From contig NZ_JAHKNI010000015.1 in the NCBI RefSeq assembly GCF_018860155.1, forward strand, positions 154,615-218,614: a stretch of DNA of 64,000 nt. Reading direction: 5' to 3'. Source of the DNA: Nocardia albiluteola (GTDB lineage Bacteria > Actinomycetota > Actinomycetes > Mycobacteriales > Mycobacteriaceae). Under the pieces are notes generated by a model. That model was given only the letters and a program-made list of their open reading frames with translations, did not search any database and was not told the DNA's origin. Positions within the stretch are counted from its first letter, which is position 1. Every line of letters begins with the position of its first letter. Positions 41,824 to 50,364 of this stretch are shown one piece after another. Position numbers and translations under genes: made by a program.

Positions 41824-43056
41824 TCAGAAGATGCCGCCGCGGTGCACGCACATCAGTTGGTCTTTGGTGCTGTTCTTGTCGCGGTAGACGATCAGTGCCG
41901 GTGTGGTGTCGCTGGCGTGCTTGGTGAGTTCTCTGTCGGGGGTCCAGGCGCTACCGGTGGGGGTGTCCAGGCGGGTCCACCACAGGCTTCGGTCGTTGTT
42001 TCCGCGGTGCACGCAGTACAGCTTGTTCTTGAACACTGCCAGCGCCGGACCGGCGGAGGTGTAGTGGCCAGGAAACTTGACGTCCGGGCTCCACGTGGTG
42101 CCGTCGAAGGTGGTGTACCACAGGCTTTTATCGCTGCCGTTGCCCTTGTGCACGCAGTACAGGTTGTTGCCGAACACCGCGAGCGCCGGGGTGCTGTCGG
42201 TCGCCACCCGAGGGATCTCCGCGTCATTGATCCATTGCGAGGTGTTGCTGTCCAGGCGGGTCCACCACAACCTGGCGTCCGAGCCCACTCCGCGGTGCAC
42301 GCAATACAACTTGCCGTTGAAAACCGCCAGCGCCGGACCCACACCGGTGGTGTGCTGGGGGAACCGCACATCCTGTCCCCAGGAGCTGGTCGGGCTTGTT
42401 TTCCGTGCATGCCAGAGGTTTTCGTCGCCGTTGCCTTTGTGGACGCAGTGCAGCTGGTCGCCGAACACGGCCAGTGCAGGGCCGTACTGGCTGGCGTGCT
42501 GCTCGAGACGGGCATCCCCGGACCAGCCCGTGTCGGGATCGTAGACGGTCTGCCACAAGCCGGCGTCGGAGCCACCGCCGCGATGCACGCAATATAGTTG
42601 CCCGCCGAAAGTGGCCAGCGCCGGGTTGGATTCGCTGGCATGCGCCGGGAACTTCTCGTCCTCGCTCCAGCCCTCGTCCTCCTCGAACACCGTCCACCAC
42701 AGACTGGTGTCACTGACCGGCGGCGGGTTGTACGGCGTCGGGACCAGCGCGGCGATACAGATCCACGGCGAGGTCAGCCTCACCCCCTGGCCGCGATCGA
42801 CCTGTTTCATGATCACACTGTGGGCCTTGCAATAGGCGCTGACCAGAGTCCCGATCGGGGACGACAGGAACTGGCCCACGATGGTGCCGATCCGCGGGTA
42901 TATCTCGGCCGACAAATTGGTGGCCTCGTGGTTGAGGATGATCCGGAATCCCCACCACCGCGTTTGCACCGAAACCTCCGGATCGCCGCGCAATTGAGCA
43001 ATTTCGGCCCGTGCCTGCTGTCCCGCGTCGATGTCTTCGACGGTGGGTGGGGTCAT
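41824..43056 (-). CDS. Six-bladed lectin-like beta-propeller protein
   Basis: About 410 residues if ATG 43056 is the start (MTPPTVEDIDAGQQARAE); the open frame extends to 43215 and another ATG near 43137, in a different frame, has a GAGGGA site, so the 5' end is unsure and a frameshift is possible. Residues about 1-110 form a unique helical part. Then come five repeats of about 48 residues with the pattern PALAVF-x-LYCVHRG-x-LWWTRLD-x-W-x-D-F. The last half repeat (LMCVHRGGIF) would pair with the first (SLWWTVFEEDEGWSED) to close a sixth blade. The repeats recall PLL/fucose-lectin propellers; sugar binding is an inference. No signal peptide is seen. Confidence 0.72.
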   Translation of the reverse strand: MTPPTVEDIDAGQQARAEIAQLRGDPEVSVQTRWWGFRIILNHEATNLSAEIYPRIGTIVGQFLSSPIGTLVSAYCKAHSVIMKQVDRGQGVRLTSPWICIAALVPTPYNPPPVSDTSLWWTVFEEDEGWSEDEKFPAHASESNPALATFGGQLYCVHRGGGSDAGLWQTVYDPDTGWSGDARLEQHASQYGPALAVFGDQLHCVHKGNGDENLWHARKTSPTSSWGQDVRFPQHTTGVGPALAVFNGKLYCVHRGVGSDARLWWTRLDSNTSQWINDAEIPRVATDSTPALAVFGNNLYCVHKGNGSDKSLWYTTFDGTTWSPDVKFPGHYTSAGPALAVFKNKLYCVHRGNNDRSLWWTRLDTPTGSAWTPDRELTKHASDTTPALIVYRDKNSTKDQLMCVHRGGIF

Positions 43057-43583
43057 GCCCGGTGGCAGGTAGGACCGGTCCTGCGCTGGTTCTGAGCCGT
43101 CGTCGGCTGATCTGGCGGGCGAGCCTTTCGACAGACATGATGATGTCCCTCTGTTCGTGGACCGCCGTTCCCGCCGAGGACGCGCACGGCATGCGCGTCG
43201 AGCCTCCGGCGGCATCGGCGGGCGGCCACGGGAACGATGAACACAGCTATGAGCTTCGGACCGAAGCCACTGACCCGGTACCCCAGCGCCACTTGAGGAT
43301 CATCCCCCAGCACGCGTGTGCGCGACGTCCGATTCCGCAAGTTCCTCCGAGGACCGACGCTCGAAGTCACCGAATACGTTCCGCCACCTCGAAATCCGCT
43401 CCCGGACCGCGCGCCCTGACCGCCGACGTCGCCGACCCAACTTAGGCAAGCATCGAGAAACGCCCTATATTAGCCGCATATCGAGCAGGTTCCGTGGGTT
43501 GCGGCGGGAGCAGGACATCGCGGGTGTCCAGCCGCCCACCATTTGGCGCGTGACGCGTGTCGATCGCCGACGATTCACCGTAC
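43057..43583. other. Stretch without a supported gene
   Basis: Upstream region of the propeller gene. It may hold the true 5' end of that gene (to 43215). The rest has short frames only, with no family features. Confidence 0.4.
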
Positions 43584-43668
43584 CCGCAGGTCATGCCTTG
43601 GATGTCACCTGCCGCGTGCCTACCGGCTTGATGCGCAGCGGAGGCCCTTCGGCCGTGGGGTGGTTCGG
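43584..43668 (+). repeat. Dispersed 85-bp repeat, copy A
   Basis: About 85% identical to 59057-59141. Shared landmarks: CCGCAG, TCATGCCTT, GTGCCTACCGGCTTGAT (GGGCC in copy B), GGCCCTTCGG and GGGTGGTTC. It ends 5 bp before the left 19-bp direct repeat of region II. Neither copy sits in a recognisable gene. Confidence 0.65.
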
Positions 43669-43673
43669 GTTGA

Positions 43674-43692
43674 TTAGCGTTAGGACCACAGA
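43674..43692 (+). repeat. 19-bp direct repeat, left copy (region II boundary)
   Basis: TTAGCGTTAGGACCACAGA, identical to 61575-61593. It ends in CCACAGA like the island I repeats, and the 17 bases that follow match the island I left end (AAAT-x-x-CAGGTCAGGC). Confidence 0.75.
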
Positions 43693-43739
43693 AATCACAG
43701 GTCAGGCCAGTTTTTCGGATTCTGCGGGTGAGTCGATGA

Positions 43740-44030
43740 GTGCGCGCTGATCCAGGGGCAGCCGAAGGCGCGGCGCCGAATGTCGATGCCGCTGGTTGTG
43801 GTCGTCTCGATCATCGACGTGATCTTCACCGCCCGCCCGTCGACAGTGGAGTCGAACTGGAAGTCCAACGCCCACACTACTTTCGGCGCATCAGCATCGA
43901 CCGGCGGCACCGACGAGGCACCGGGCCTGCTTGCGTGGCGAGTGTTCGCGCACCTGCAGGCCCTCCTCACGCCACAGCCGATGCACCATTCTTCAGGTTC
44001 ACCCCGTGGCCCTCGTCGAACCGCAGCGCC
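43740..44030 (-). pseudogene. IS3 family transposase (OrfB) remnant
   Basis: Minus-strand fragment with PPVDADAPKVVWALDFQF and DSTVDGRAVKITSMI, the start of the rve integrase core of IS3 OrfB (first catalytic Asp in WALDFQF). Upstream residues (EEWCIGCGVRRACRC) look like a frameshifted version of the preceding linker, and the frame collapses after ETTTTSG. A complete OrfB has about 280-400 residues, so this is a short, damaged piece. It overlaps group II intron debris on the other strand. Confidence 0.75.
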
Positions 44031-44052
44031 GCCCACGCCCGCCGGAACCCGT

Positions 44053-44247
44053 GCCTTCTACCGCAGCAAGCTCTATGTCTTGTGCAGGCGCATCAACACC
44101 TATCTGATGCGTTGGGTCAGAAGGAAATACAAACGGTTGCGTGGATTCAAGAAGCGTCGTGCATGGTGGCATGCCATGAACGAGCACTGCCCGAGGACGT
44201 TCGCCCACTGGGAATGGACCCGCAGTTACCTGCCGACTGAATGGTAA
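44053..44247 (+). pseudogene. Group II intron reverse transcriptase/maturase, C-terminal remnant
   Basis: 64 codons with RRINTYLMRWVRRKYKRLRG and CPRTFAHWEWTRSY, the C-terminal part of LtrA-type maturases after the reverse transcriptase domain (maturase X/C-terminal region). The YADD-bearing polymerase part is missing. It lies immediately before a matching intron domain V, as in intact introns, so this is the 3' end of a truncated group II intron. Confidence 0.85.
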
Positions 44248-44320
44248 GAGCCGTGTAACGAGAGATTGTTGAGCACGGTTCTGTGAGGACCCGGGGGGTG
44301 ATTCCCTGGGCTACTCGACC
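44248..44320 (+). ncRNA. Group II intron 3' end (domains V and VI)
   Basis: Domain V: GAGCCGTG pairs with CACGGTTC (44248-44281) around the GAGA-like tip, followed by TGTGAGGACCCGGGGGG and CTACTCGACC, the usual 3' terminal sequence of bacterial introns. Only the 3' end remains, so it cannot splice. Confidence 0.75.
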
Positions 44321-44337
44321 ACACGAGTCGGCATTGT

Positions 44338-45309
44338 TCACAGGCTCGATCGTGCGGACGATCGCGCAGCGGCACTACATCGATCCCGAGGGCGGGACGG
44401 TTTTGGTCGGGTGGCCCACGGCAGCAGCCCGCAGGCAGCGAGGATCACCGTGACGCCGACCCATTGGATGGGCTCGAGCTGCTCGGAGAGGACGCATGCG
44501 GCCACGACCACGCCGACGATCGGTTCGAGCAGACCGATCAGGCTCATCCGGACGGAGCCGAGGCGGCGCACCGCGTAGAAGGCGCCGCTGATGCCGATCG
44601 GGATGACCACGAGTCCCTGCAGGACGACGGACCGCCAGCCGTCGGCCGTCAGTGCGAAATCCTGGTCGGTAGCCAGGGCGAGAGTCATGATCGAGACGGT
44701 GGTGCCGACGGTGACCAGCCCGGACGCGGCGACCGCGCCGACCTGGCGGACCCACCGTTCCCCGAGCGCCAGGTACAGGGCGTAGCCGGCGGCGCTGAGC
44801 ACGGCCATCGCCGCGCCCGCGGCGCTGAACGCGCTCGAGCCGGACCCTGCCACCAGGGCGATGCCGGCCATCATCGCGCCGCCGAGGATCGCGACGGGAA
44901 TGCCGATGCGCTGCCTGTATAACAGCCACACGAGCAGCAGCACGAACACCGGATAGATGTGGACCAGTACCACCGCCACCTGGGCGCCGGTCGCCGTGAT
45001 GGCGGCCTGGTACGCGAGCATCTGCAGGCCGAAGATGGGGCCGCACAGCAGCGTCAGACCGAGCACGGCTGGCAGCGGGAGCTCTCGGAGCCGGCCAGTG
45101 GCGGCGGCGAACCCGAGGATGAGCACGCCGCTGACACCCCCGGAGAGGGTCGCCTGCACCAACAGCGACACCCCGTGGGCGTAGGCCACCGCCGTGATGG
45201 TCGGGGATAGGCCGTAGGCCACCGCGGAGGCGACCCCGCCCACCCAGGCGCCGGCGCGACGAGCTTCTCCCGAACGCGCCAGCCGGCCGGCGCCTGGGTC
45301 TCGGGTCAT
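44338..45309 (-). CDS. EamA/DMT family transporter (RhtA-like)
   Basis: 323 residues from ATG 45309, which overlaps the acyl-CoA dehydrogenase stop (ATGA), so translation is probably coupled. About ten membrane helices in two EamA halves: GGVASAVAYGLSPTITAVAYAHGVSLLVQATLSGG, ITATGAQVAVVLVHIYPVFVLLLVWLL, then AVLSAAGYALYLALGERWVRQVGAVAASGLV and LLEPIVGVVVAACVLSEQLEPIQWVGVTVIL. EamA proteins export amino acids and other metabolites. As the last gene of an amino acid catabolic operon it may relieve overflow or export an intermediate. The Arg/Ser-rich C-terminal tail runs up to the intron remnant and may be extended artificially. Confidence 0.85.
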   Translation of the reverse strand: MTRDPGAGRLARSGEARRAGAWVGGVASAVAYGLSPTITAVAYAHGVSLLVQATLSGGVSGVLILGFAAATGRLRELPLPAVLGLTLLCGPIFGLQMLAYQAAITATGAQVAVVLVHIYPVFVLLLVWLLYRQRIGIPVAILGGAMMAGIALVAGSGSSAFSAAGAAMAVLSAAGYALYLALGERWVRQVGAVAASGLVTVGTTVSIMTLALATDQDFALTADGWRSVVLQGLVVIPIGISGAFYAVRRLGSVRMSLIGLLEPIVGVVVAACVLSEQLEPIQWVGVTVILAACGLLPWATRPKPSRPRDRCSAAARSSARSSL

Positions 45310-46466
45310 CCCAGGTTCCGGGATATGACCAAGCGCATGATGTCCGAGGTGCCCTCCTCGATCTCCTCCAGCTTGACGTCGCGCATCCACTGCTCCACCG
45401 GGTATTCCCGCGAGTAGCCCCAGCCGCCGAGAGTCTGCACGGCCGCGTGGGTGACGAACATCGCGGTCTCGGACGCAGTCAGCTTGGCCATCGCGGCCAT
45501 CCCGGTGGCGTTGACGCCGGCATCGATCGCGCGGGCGGTGTTGAGCACCATCAGCCGGGACACCTCGATCCGGGTCGCCATGTCCGCCAGGCGGAACGCG
45601 ACGGCCTGGTGCTCGATGATCGGCTTGCCGAACTGCTTGCGGGTGCGGGCGTACTCGAGCGCGTACTCGTAAGCTGCGCGGGCGGCACCGACCGCGGCGG
45701 CGCCGAGCACCGCGCGGGAGATGTCGAACGTCTCCATCAGGCCGTAGAAGCCCTGCCCCTCGTCGCCGAGCCGGTTCTCCTCCGGCACGAACACGTCGTC
45801 GAAGAACAACTCGCGGCACACGATCGCACGCTGGCCCATCTTCTTCATCGGCTCGCCCCAGGTGAAGCCGGGAGTGTCCTTGGTGAGCAGGAAGGCGGTC
45901 ACGCCCTTGGACCGCTCGTTGCGGTCGGTCTTGGCGAAGACAACATACTGGTCCGCGGCGCCGGCGTTGGAGATCCACGCCTTCTGGCCGTTGATCTTGT
46001 AGCCACCGGCCACGCGGGTGGCGGTGGTGATGATCGAGGCAGCGTCGGAGCCGGAGCCGGGCTCGGTGGTGGCCAGCGCGGTCATCAGCGGGGTGGTGCC
46101 CGTGAGCGGCCGCAGCCACTTCTCCTTCTGCTCGGCGGTGCCGAGTGCCATCAGCGGGTCGGAGAAGAAGCCGTTGGAACACACCAGGTTCCCGATCCCA
46201 GGGTCGCCCCAGCACAGCTCCTCCTGCACGAGGCACTGGGTGAACACGTCGGTCATGCCGCCGCCGCCGAACTCCTCGGCGATCATGAAGTCGGTGATGC
46301 CGACCTGGGCGGCCTTCTGGAAGATGTCGACGGGGGTCACCACGTCGGCCTCGTCGACCTCGCGACCGCGGGGCCGTATCTCCTTCTCGGCGAAATCGCG
46401 GCAAAGCTTCACGATCTCACGCTGCTCGTGGGTCAGCGGCCAGGCTTCGAACTGGTTGGTTGCCAT
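45306..46466 (-). CDS. Acyl-CoA dehydrogenase
   Basis: 386 residues, standard length. Signatures: MIAEEFGGGGMTD, MTALATTEPGSGSDAASI, KINGQKAWISNAGAADQYVVFAKTD, EYARTRKQFGKPIIEHQAVAFRLADM, AVQTLGGWGYSREYPVEQWMRDVKLEEIEEGTSDIMRL. The catalytic base of short-chain enzymes is the Glu of EEGTSDI. It oxidises an acyl-CoA at the alpha-beta bond with FAD and passes electrons to ETF. Within the operon it would act on the acyl-CoA made by the ADP-forming synthetase. It begins 56 bp after the aldehyde dehydrogenase stop. Confidence 0.93.
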   Translation of the reverse strand: MATNQFEAWPLTHEQREIVKLCRDFAEKEIRPRGREVDEADVVTPVDIFQKAAQVGITDFMIAEEFGGGGMTDVFTQCLVQEELCWGDPGIGNLVCSNGFFSDPLMALGTAEQKEKWLRPLTGTTPLMTALATTEPGSGSDAASIITTATRVAGGYKINGQKAWISNAGAADQYVVFAKTDRNERSKGVTAFLLTKDTPGFTWGEPMKKMGQRAIVCRELFFDDVFVPEENRLGDEGQGFYGLMETFDISRAVLGAAAVGAARAAYEYALEYARTRKQFGKPIIEHQAVAFRLADMATRIEVSRLMVLNTARAIDAGVNATGMAAMAKLTASETAMFVTHAAVQTLGGWGYSREYPVEQWMRDVKLEEIEEGTSDIMRLVISRNLG

Positions 46467-46522
46467 GGTGGGCCTTTCCTGGGGGGTTGTTCAGGTGATG
46501 GGGGCGACAGGTGCGGGCGCGA

Positions 46523-47935
46523 TCACAGCTGGACGGAGGTGATCTCGGTGAACTCCTCTATGCCGACCAGACCGAGCTCGCGTCCGAGCCCTGATTTCTT
46601 CCAGCCGCCGAAGGGGGCCAGCGGGTTGAAGGCGGCACCGTTGATGTCGACCTGACCGGTGTCCATCCGGCCGGCCACGGCGAGGGAACGCTCGCGATCG
46701 GCGGACCAGACGGCGCCCGCGAGCCCGTACTCGCTGTCGTTCGCGGCTGCGATCGCGTCCTCGTCGCCGTCGTGCGGGAGCACCACGAGGACGGGGCCGA
46801 AGATCTCCTCCCGCGCGATCGGGTCGCCGCGGTCGACATCGGCGAGCACCGTCGGACGCAGGAAGTGCCCGCGCTCGGCGATGGTCGCGGTGCCGCCGGC
46901 CGCCAGCCGGGCCCCGCGGTGCAGGGCGTCCTCGACGGCCTCGACGATCGACGCGCGCTGCCGGCCGGAGATCACCGGGCCGAGTTGCGTCGCCCGGTCG
47001 CGGGGATCGCCCACGATCAGGGTGTCGGCGTGCGAGGCCGCGATGTCGACGGCTTCGGCGTACCGGGACCGGGGCACGATCAGCCGGGTCCAGGCGCTGC
47101 AGGTTTGGCCGCTGTTGAGCATCGCGGCATCCACCGAGCCGGTGACCGCGGCCTCCAGGTCGGCGTCGTCGAGAACGACGCTGGCGGACTTGCCGCCGAG
47201 CTCGAGGCAGGCGCGCTTGAGCTGTTCGCCCGCCACCCGGGCCACCTGCCGGCCGACCGGGGTGGACCCGGTGAAGGAAACGACGTCGACGCCGGGGTGC
47301 TCGACGATGGCCGAGCCGACCAGCGAGCCGGGACCGGGCACCAGGTTGACCACGCCCGCCGGGAGCCCGGCGGCGAGCATGGCGTCGCAGAACAGGTAGG
47401 TCGACAGGGGGGTCAGTTCGGCGGGCTTGACCACCGCGGTGCAGCCGGCCGCCAGTGCTGCCCCGACCTTCGCGGCGAGCTGGTAGAGCGGGTAGTTCCA
47501 CGGCGTGATGGCGCCGATCACTCCGGCGGGCCTGCGCAGGATCGTCGAGTTTCCGATGACGCTGTGCAGCGGTTCCTCGCGGGAGATTCGCGCGAACGAC
47601 GCGATGATCTCGATCGCGAGGTCCACGTGTGCCTCCTCGGCCACGGTGACCGGGGCACCGACCTCGGCGACAGTGGCGGCGACCAGCTGCGCGCGGTCGG
47701 CGAGCAGCTGGGCGTGTATCGCGTCGAGCAGATCGGCCCTCGTCGTGGCATCCGTTCGGCCCCATTCGATCCCGGCCGCCCGCGCGGCGCGGACGGCGGC
47801 GTCGACATCGTCGACCGTCGCTACGGCTGCGCTGCCGACGACCTCCTCGGTGGCGGGGTCGTACACCGTGGAGATCTGCTTCCGTTGCTGCCAGATGCCG
47901 TCGATGAGGACGGTCTCGCGCATCCAGGTGGTCAT
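46523..47935 (-). CDS. NAD(P)-dependent aldehyde dehydrogenase
   Basis: 470 residues from ATG 47935, overlapping the upstream decarboxylase stop by ATGA (coupled). Key features: GVIGAITPWNYPLYQLAAKVGAALAAGCTAVVKPAE (cofactor binding), FTGSTPVGRQVA, LELGGKSASVVL (general base Glu), NSGQTCSAWTRLIVP (nucleophile Cys) and REEIFGPVLVVLPHDGD. It would oxidise the aldehyde released by the TPP enzyme directly upstream to the free acid. Length and motifs are normal for class 3/aromatic- or aliphatic-aldehyde enzymes. Confidence 0.94.
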   Translation of the reverse strand: MTTWMRETVLIDGIWQQRKQISTVYDPATEEVVGSAAVATVDDVDAAVRAARAAGIEWGRTDATTRADLLDAIHAQLLADRAQLVAATVAEVGAPVTVAEEAHVDLAIEIIASFARISREEPLHSVIGNSTILRRPAGVIGAITPWNYPLYQLAAKVGAALAAGCTAVVKPAELTPLSTYLFCDAMLAAGLPAGVVNLVPGPGSLVGSAIVEHPGVDVVSFTGSTPVGRQVARVAGEQLKRACLELGGKSASVVLDDADLEAAVTGSVDAAMLNSGQTCSAWTRLIVPRSRYAEAVDIAASHADTLIVGDPRDRATQLGPVISGRQRASIVEAVEDALHRGARLAAGGTATIAERGHFLRPTVLADVDRGDPIAREEIFGPVLVVLPHDGDEDAIAAANDSEYGLAGAVWSADRERSLAVAGRMDTGQVDINGAAFNPLAPFGGWKKSGLGRELGLVGIEEFTEITSVQL

Positions 47936-49527
47936 CGGGATACCTCGTCTTCTCGTACGTGAATCAGGGTCGGCCGGTCCGCGGTCAGGGCTGCGGCCAC
48001 CGCCGGGCCCACCTGCTCGGTGGACTCGGCCGCGACGCCGTGGCACCCCAGCGCCCGGGCGAGCGCGGGAAAGTCGGGCGCGCCCAGGTCGACGGCGTGC
48101 ACGGCCTCGTCACGGTCGGCCATCTCGTTGCGGATTTCGCCGTAGCCGCCGTTGTCGACGACGACGATCGGGATCGGCAGCCGGGCCTCGGCCGCGGCGG
48201 CCAGTTCTGCGATGGTGAACATGACCCCGCCGTCGCCCAGCATCGCCACCACCTGCCGCTGCGGCTCGGCCACCTTCGCGCCGATCGCGGCGGGCAGCCC
48301 GTAGCCGAGCGTGCCGAGGCCGGTGGGATAGAGGAACGACCGGGGCCGGTGTAGCGGTAGGTTCGACAGCGCGCCGTAGTAGCAAGCCATCGCGCTGTCG
48401 GCGGCGAGCACCGCGCTCTCGTCGAGCACCTCGTCGAGCACGGCGCACAGCCGCACGTAGCGAGCGCCCTCGGTCTGCGCATCCTGCCGGATCTTTGCGC
48501 GCCACTGCCGCGCCCGCTCGCCGCCGTCGCGGCCGGCTGCGGGCAGGCCCGTCGACAGCGCGGCGAGGGTGTGCGCCGCGTCGCCGACCAGTGCGACCGC
48601 GGGCCGGGCGTTGGTGGCCGCCGCCGTCGGGTCGATGTCGATCCGGATCAGCGTGGTGTCCTGGGCGATCGGGCCCCACCACCAGTCCGAGGGTGCGAGT
48701 TCGGTGCCCACGGCGATGACGACATCGCTGTCGGCGACGACTCCGGCCACGGACGGGTGCTGCAGTCCGGCGCCGAGCGAGAGCGGGTGGTCCTCGGACA
48801 GCACGCCCTTGCCGTTGGCGCTGGTGAGTACCGGCGCACCGAGAATCTCGGCCAGCTCCCGCAGTTCGGTGGCCGCGCCCGCGGCGCCGCCACCGGCGAT
48901 CAGCAGCGGGCTGACGGCGCCGGCGATCAGCTCGAGAGCCGCGGTCAGCGACCGCGCGTCAGCGACCACGACGGCGGTGGGAACGGGAGCGACCGCGCTC
49001 ACCTCCGCGGTGGCGTCGAGCAGGTCCAGCGGGATCTCGAGGTATGCCGGCCGGGGGCGGCCGGTAGCCATCGCGGCGAAGCACTGCGCGACCGCGAGCG
49101 GGATCTCGGCGACGCTGGTGACGCGCTGGGCGTGGGCGACCACGGAATCCATTGCGCGGAACTGGCTTTTGACCTCATGCAGGTAGCCGTTGCCGTTGCT
49201 GGGGTGACCGAGCGGCAGGCCTGGCGCGATGAACAGTACCGGCACCGAGTCCGAGTACGCCTGCGCCGCAGCGGCGGCCGCGTTGAGGATGGCGGGACCG
49301 GTGGTGGTGATGCACACCCCGGGCCGGCCGCTGACACGCGCGTAGCCGTCGGCGGCGTAGCCGGCGCCCTGTTCGTGGCGCGTCGAGATGTGTTCGATCC
49401 CGGACTCGGCCAGCGCCGCGTAGATCGGCAGGTTGTGGGTGCCGGGGATGCCGAAGACGGCCGCGACGTCATGCGCCGCCAAGGCGTCGACGAGGGCCTG
49501 GCCGCCGGTGCGGACGGTGCCGGTCAT
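47932..49527 (-). CDS. TPP-dependent 2-oxo acid decarboxylase (AruI/benzoylformate decarboxylase-like)
   Basis: 531 residues from ATG 49527, 2 bp after the SDR stop. TPP enzyme architecture: N domain with VFGIPGTHNLPIYAALAESGIEHISTRHEQGAGYAADGYARVSG (the cofactor-activating Glu in RHEQGA), central domain SPLLIAGGGAAGAATELRELAEIL, and C domain with AMLGDGGVMFTIAELAAAAE and IVVVDNGGYGEIRNEM (the Mg/TPP motif). The N-terminal part is closest in memory to AruI, 5-guanidino-2-oxopentanoate decarboxylase, and lacks acetolactate synthase neighbours. With the dehydrogenase upstream and aldehyde dehydrogenase downstream, decarboxylation of a deaminated amino acid is the likely job. Confidence 0.88.
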   Translation of the reverse strand: MTGTVRTGGQALVDALAAHDVAAVFGIPGTHNLPIYAALAESGIEHISTRHEQGAGYAADGYARVSGRPGVCITTTGPAILNAAAAAAQAYSDSVPVLFIAPGLPLGHPSNGNGYLHEVKSQFRAMDSVVAHAQRVTSVAEIPLAVAQCFAAMATGRPRPAYLEIPLDLLDATAEVSAVAPVPTAVVVADARSLTAALELIAGAVSPLLIAGGGAAGAATELRELAEILGAPVLTSANGKGVLSEDHPLSLGAGLQHPSVAGVVADSDVVIAVGTELAPSDWWWGPIAQDTTLIRIDIDPTAAATNARPAVALVGDAAHTLAALSTGLPAAGRDGGERARQWRAKIRQDAQTEGARYVRLCAVLDEVLDESAVLAADSAMACYYGALSNLPLHRPRSFLYPTGLGTLGYGLPAAIGAKVAEPQRQVVAMLGDGGVMFTIAELAAAAEARLPIPIVVVDNGGYGEIRNEMADRDEAVHAVDLGAPDFPALARALGCHGVAAESTEQVGPAVAAALTADRPTLIHVREDEVSR

Positions 49528-49529
49528 GC

Positions 49530-50336
49530 TCAGGCCCCCTTTGTGGGGTCGGTGTAGATGGCCTTGCCGAGCCACTGGCCGCCGTCGACGACCAGGACCT
49601 CGCCGGTGACGTAACCGGCGCGGTCGGAGAGCAGGTACGCCGCGGACTCGGACACCTCCTGCGGGGTGGTGAAGCGGCCGGCGGGCACGCTGGCGAGTAC
49701 CTGAGCCCGGGCCTCGTCGGTCGGCCACAGCGCGGCGCCGGCGCCCTCGGTCTCGGTGGGGCCGGGGGCGATGCAGTTCAGCCGGACCCCGCGGGACGCC
49801 CACTCGACGGCGAGGGTGCGGGTCATCGCGACCACGCCCGCCTTAGCGGCCGCGCTGTGCACGGTGCCGGGGTGCCCGTGCCAGGCGTAGGTGGCGATCA
49901 CGTTGAGGATCGAGCCGGAGCCGGCCTCGAGCATGTGCCGGGACGCGGCGCGGGTGCAGTGGAAGGTGCCGTTGAGGACGATGTCGATGACGGCCTTCCA
50001 GCCGTTCGGGGACAGGTTCTCGCCGGGGACGACGAAGTTGCCCGCCGCGTTGTTGACGAGGGCGTCGAGGCGGCCGGTGCGCTCGACCAGCGAGTCGATG
50101 GCTGCGTCGACGGCGGCGGCATCGCGCACGTCGCACGGCAGCACGATGCCCGCGCCGCCGGCCTGTTCGGCCAGTGTGACGGTCTCGTTGAGCGCGTCCT
50201 CGCGGCGTCCCATGACGGCGACCGTGCCGCCGGCTGCGGCCCAGCGCACCGCGACGGCCCGGCCGATGCCGGATCCGCCGCCGGTGACCACCGCGACGCG
50301 GTCGGCGAATTCGGCTCTGATGTCAGGTGCGGTCAT
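49530..50336 (-). CDS. Short-chain dehydrogenase/reductase
   Basis: 268 residues. Rossmann NADP/NAD loop VAVVTGGGSGIGRAVAVRWA, LVNNAAGNFVVPGENLSPNGW, and catalytic residues in NVIATYAWHGHPGTVHSAAAKAGVVAMTRTLAVEW: the usual Tyr-x-x-x-Lys is His-Ser-Ala-Ala-Ala-Lys, so Tyr is missing. This loss, and the NNAAGNF pattern, recall 2,4-dienoyl-CoA reductases, which also use an atypical active site. It sits between the CoA synthetase and the decarboxylase, so a role on an enoyl-CoA of the pathway is plausible. Confidence 0.88.
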   Translation of the reverse strand: MTAPDIRAEFADRVAVVTGGGSGIGRAVAVRWAAAGGTVAVMGRREDALNETVTLAEQAGGAGIVLPCDVRDAAAVDAAIDSLVERTGRLDALVNNAAGNFVVPGENLSPNGWKAVIDIVLNGTFHCTRAASRHMLEAGSGSILNVIATYAWHGHPGTVHSAAAKAGVVAMTRTLAVEWASRGVRLNCIAPGPTETEGAGAALWPTDEARAQVLASVPAGRFTTPQEVSESAAYLLSDRAGYVTGEVLVVDGGQWLGKAIYTDPTKGA

Positions 50337-50364
50337 GAATCGTTCCTTGCTAGGGGAGGTGTGG

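Noticed and set aside
45310..46404. Upstream extension of the EamA transporter gene to 688 residues
   Set aside because: It is a shadow of the acyl-CoA dehydrogenase gene; the ATGA overlap at 45306-45309 gives the true start.
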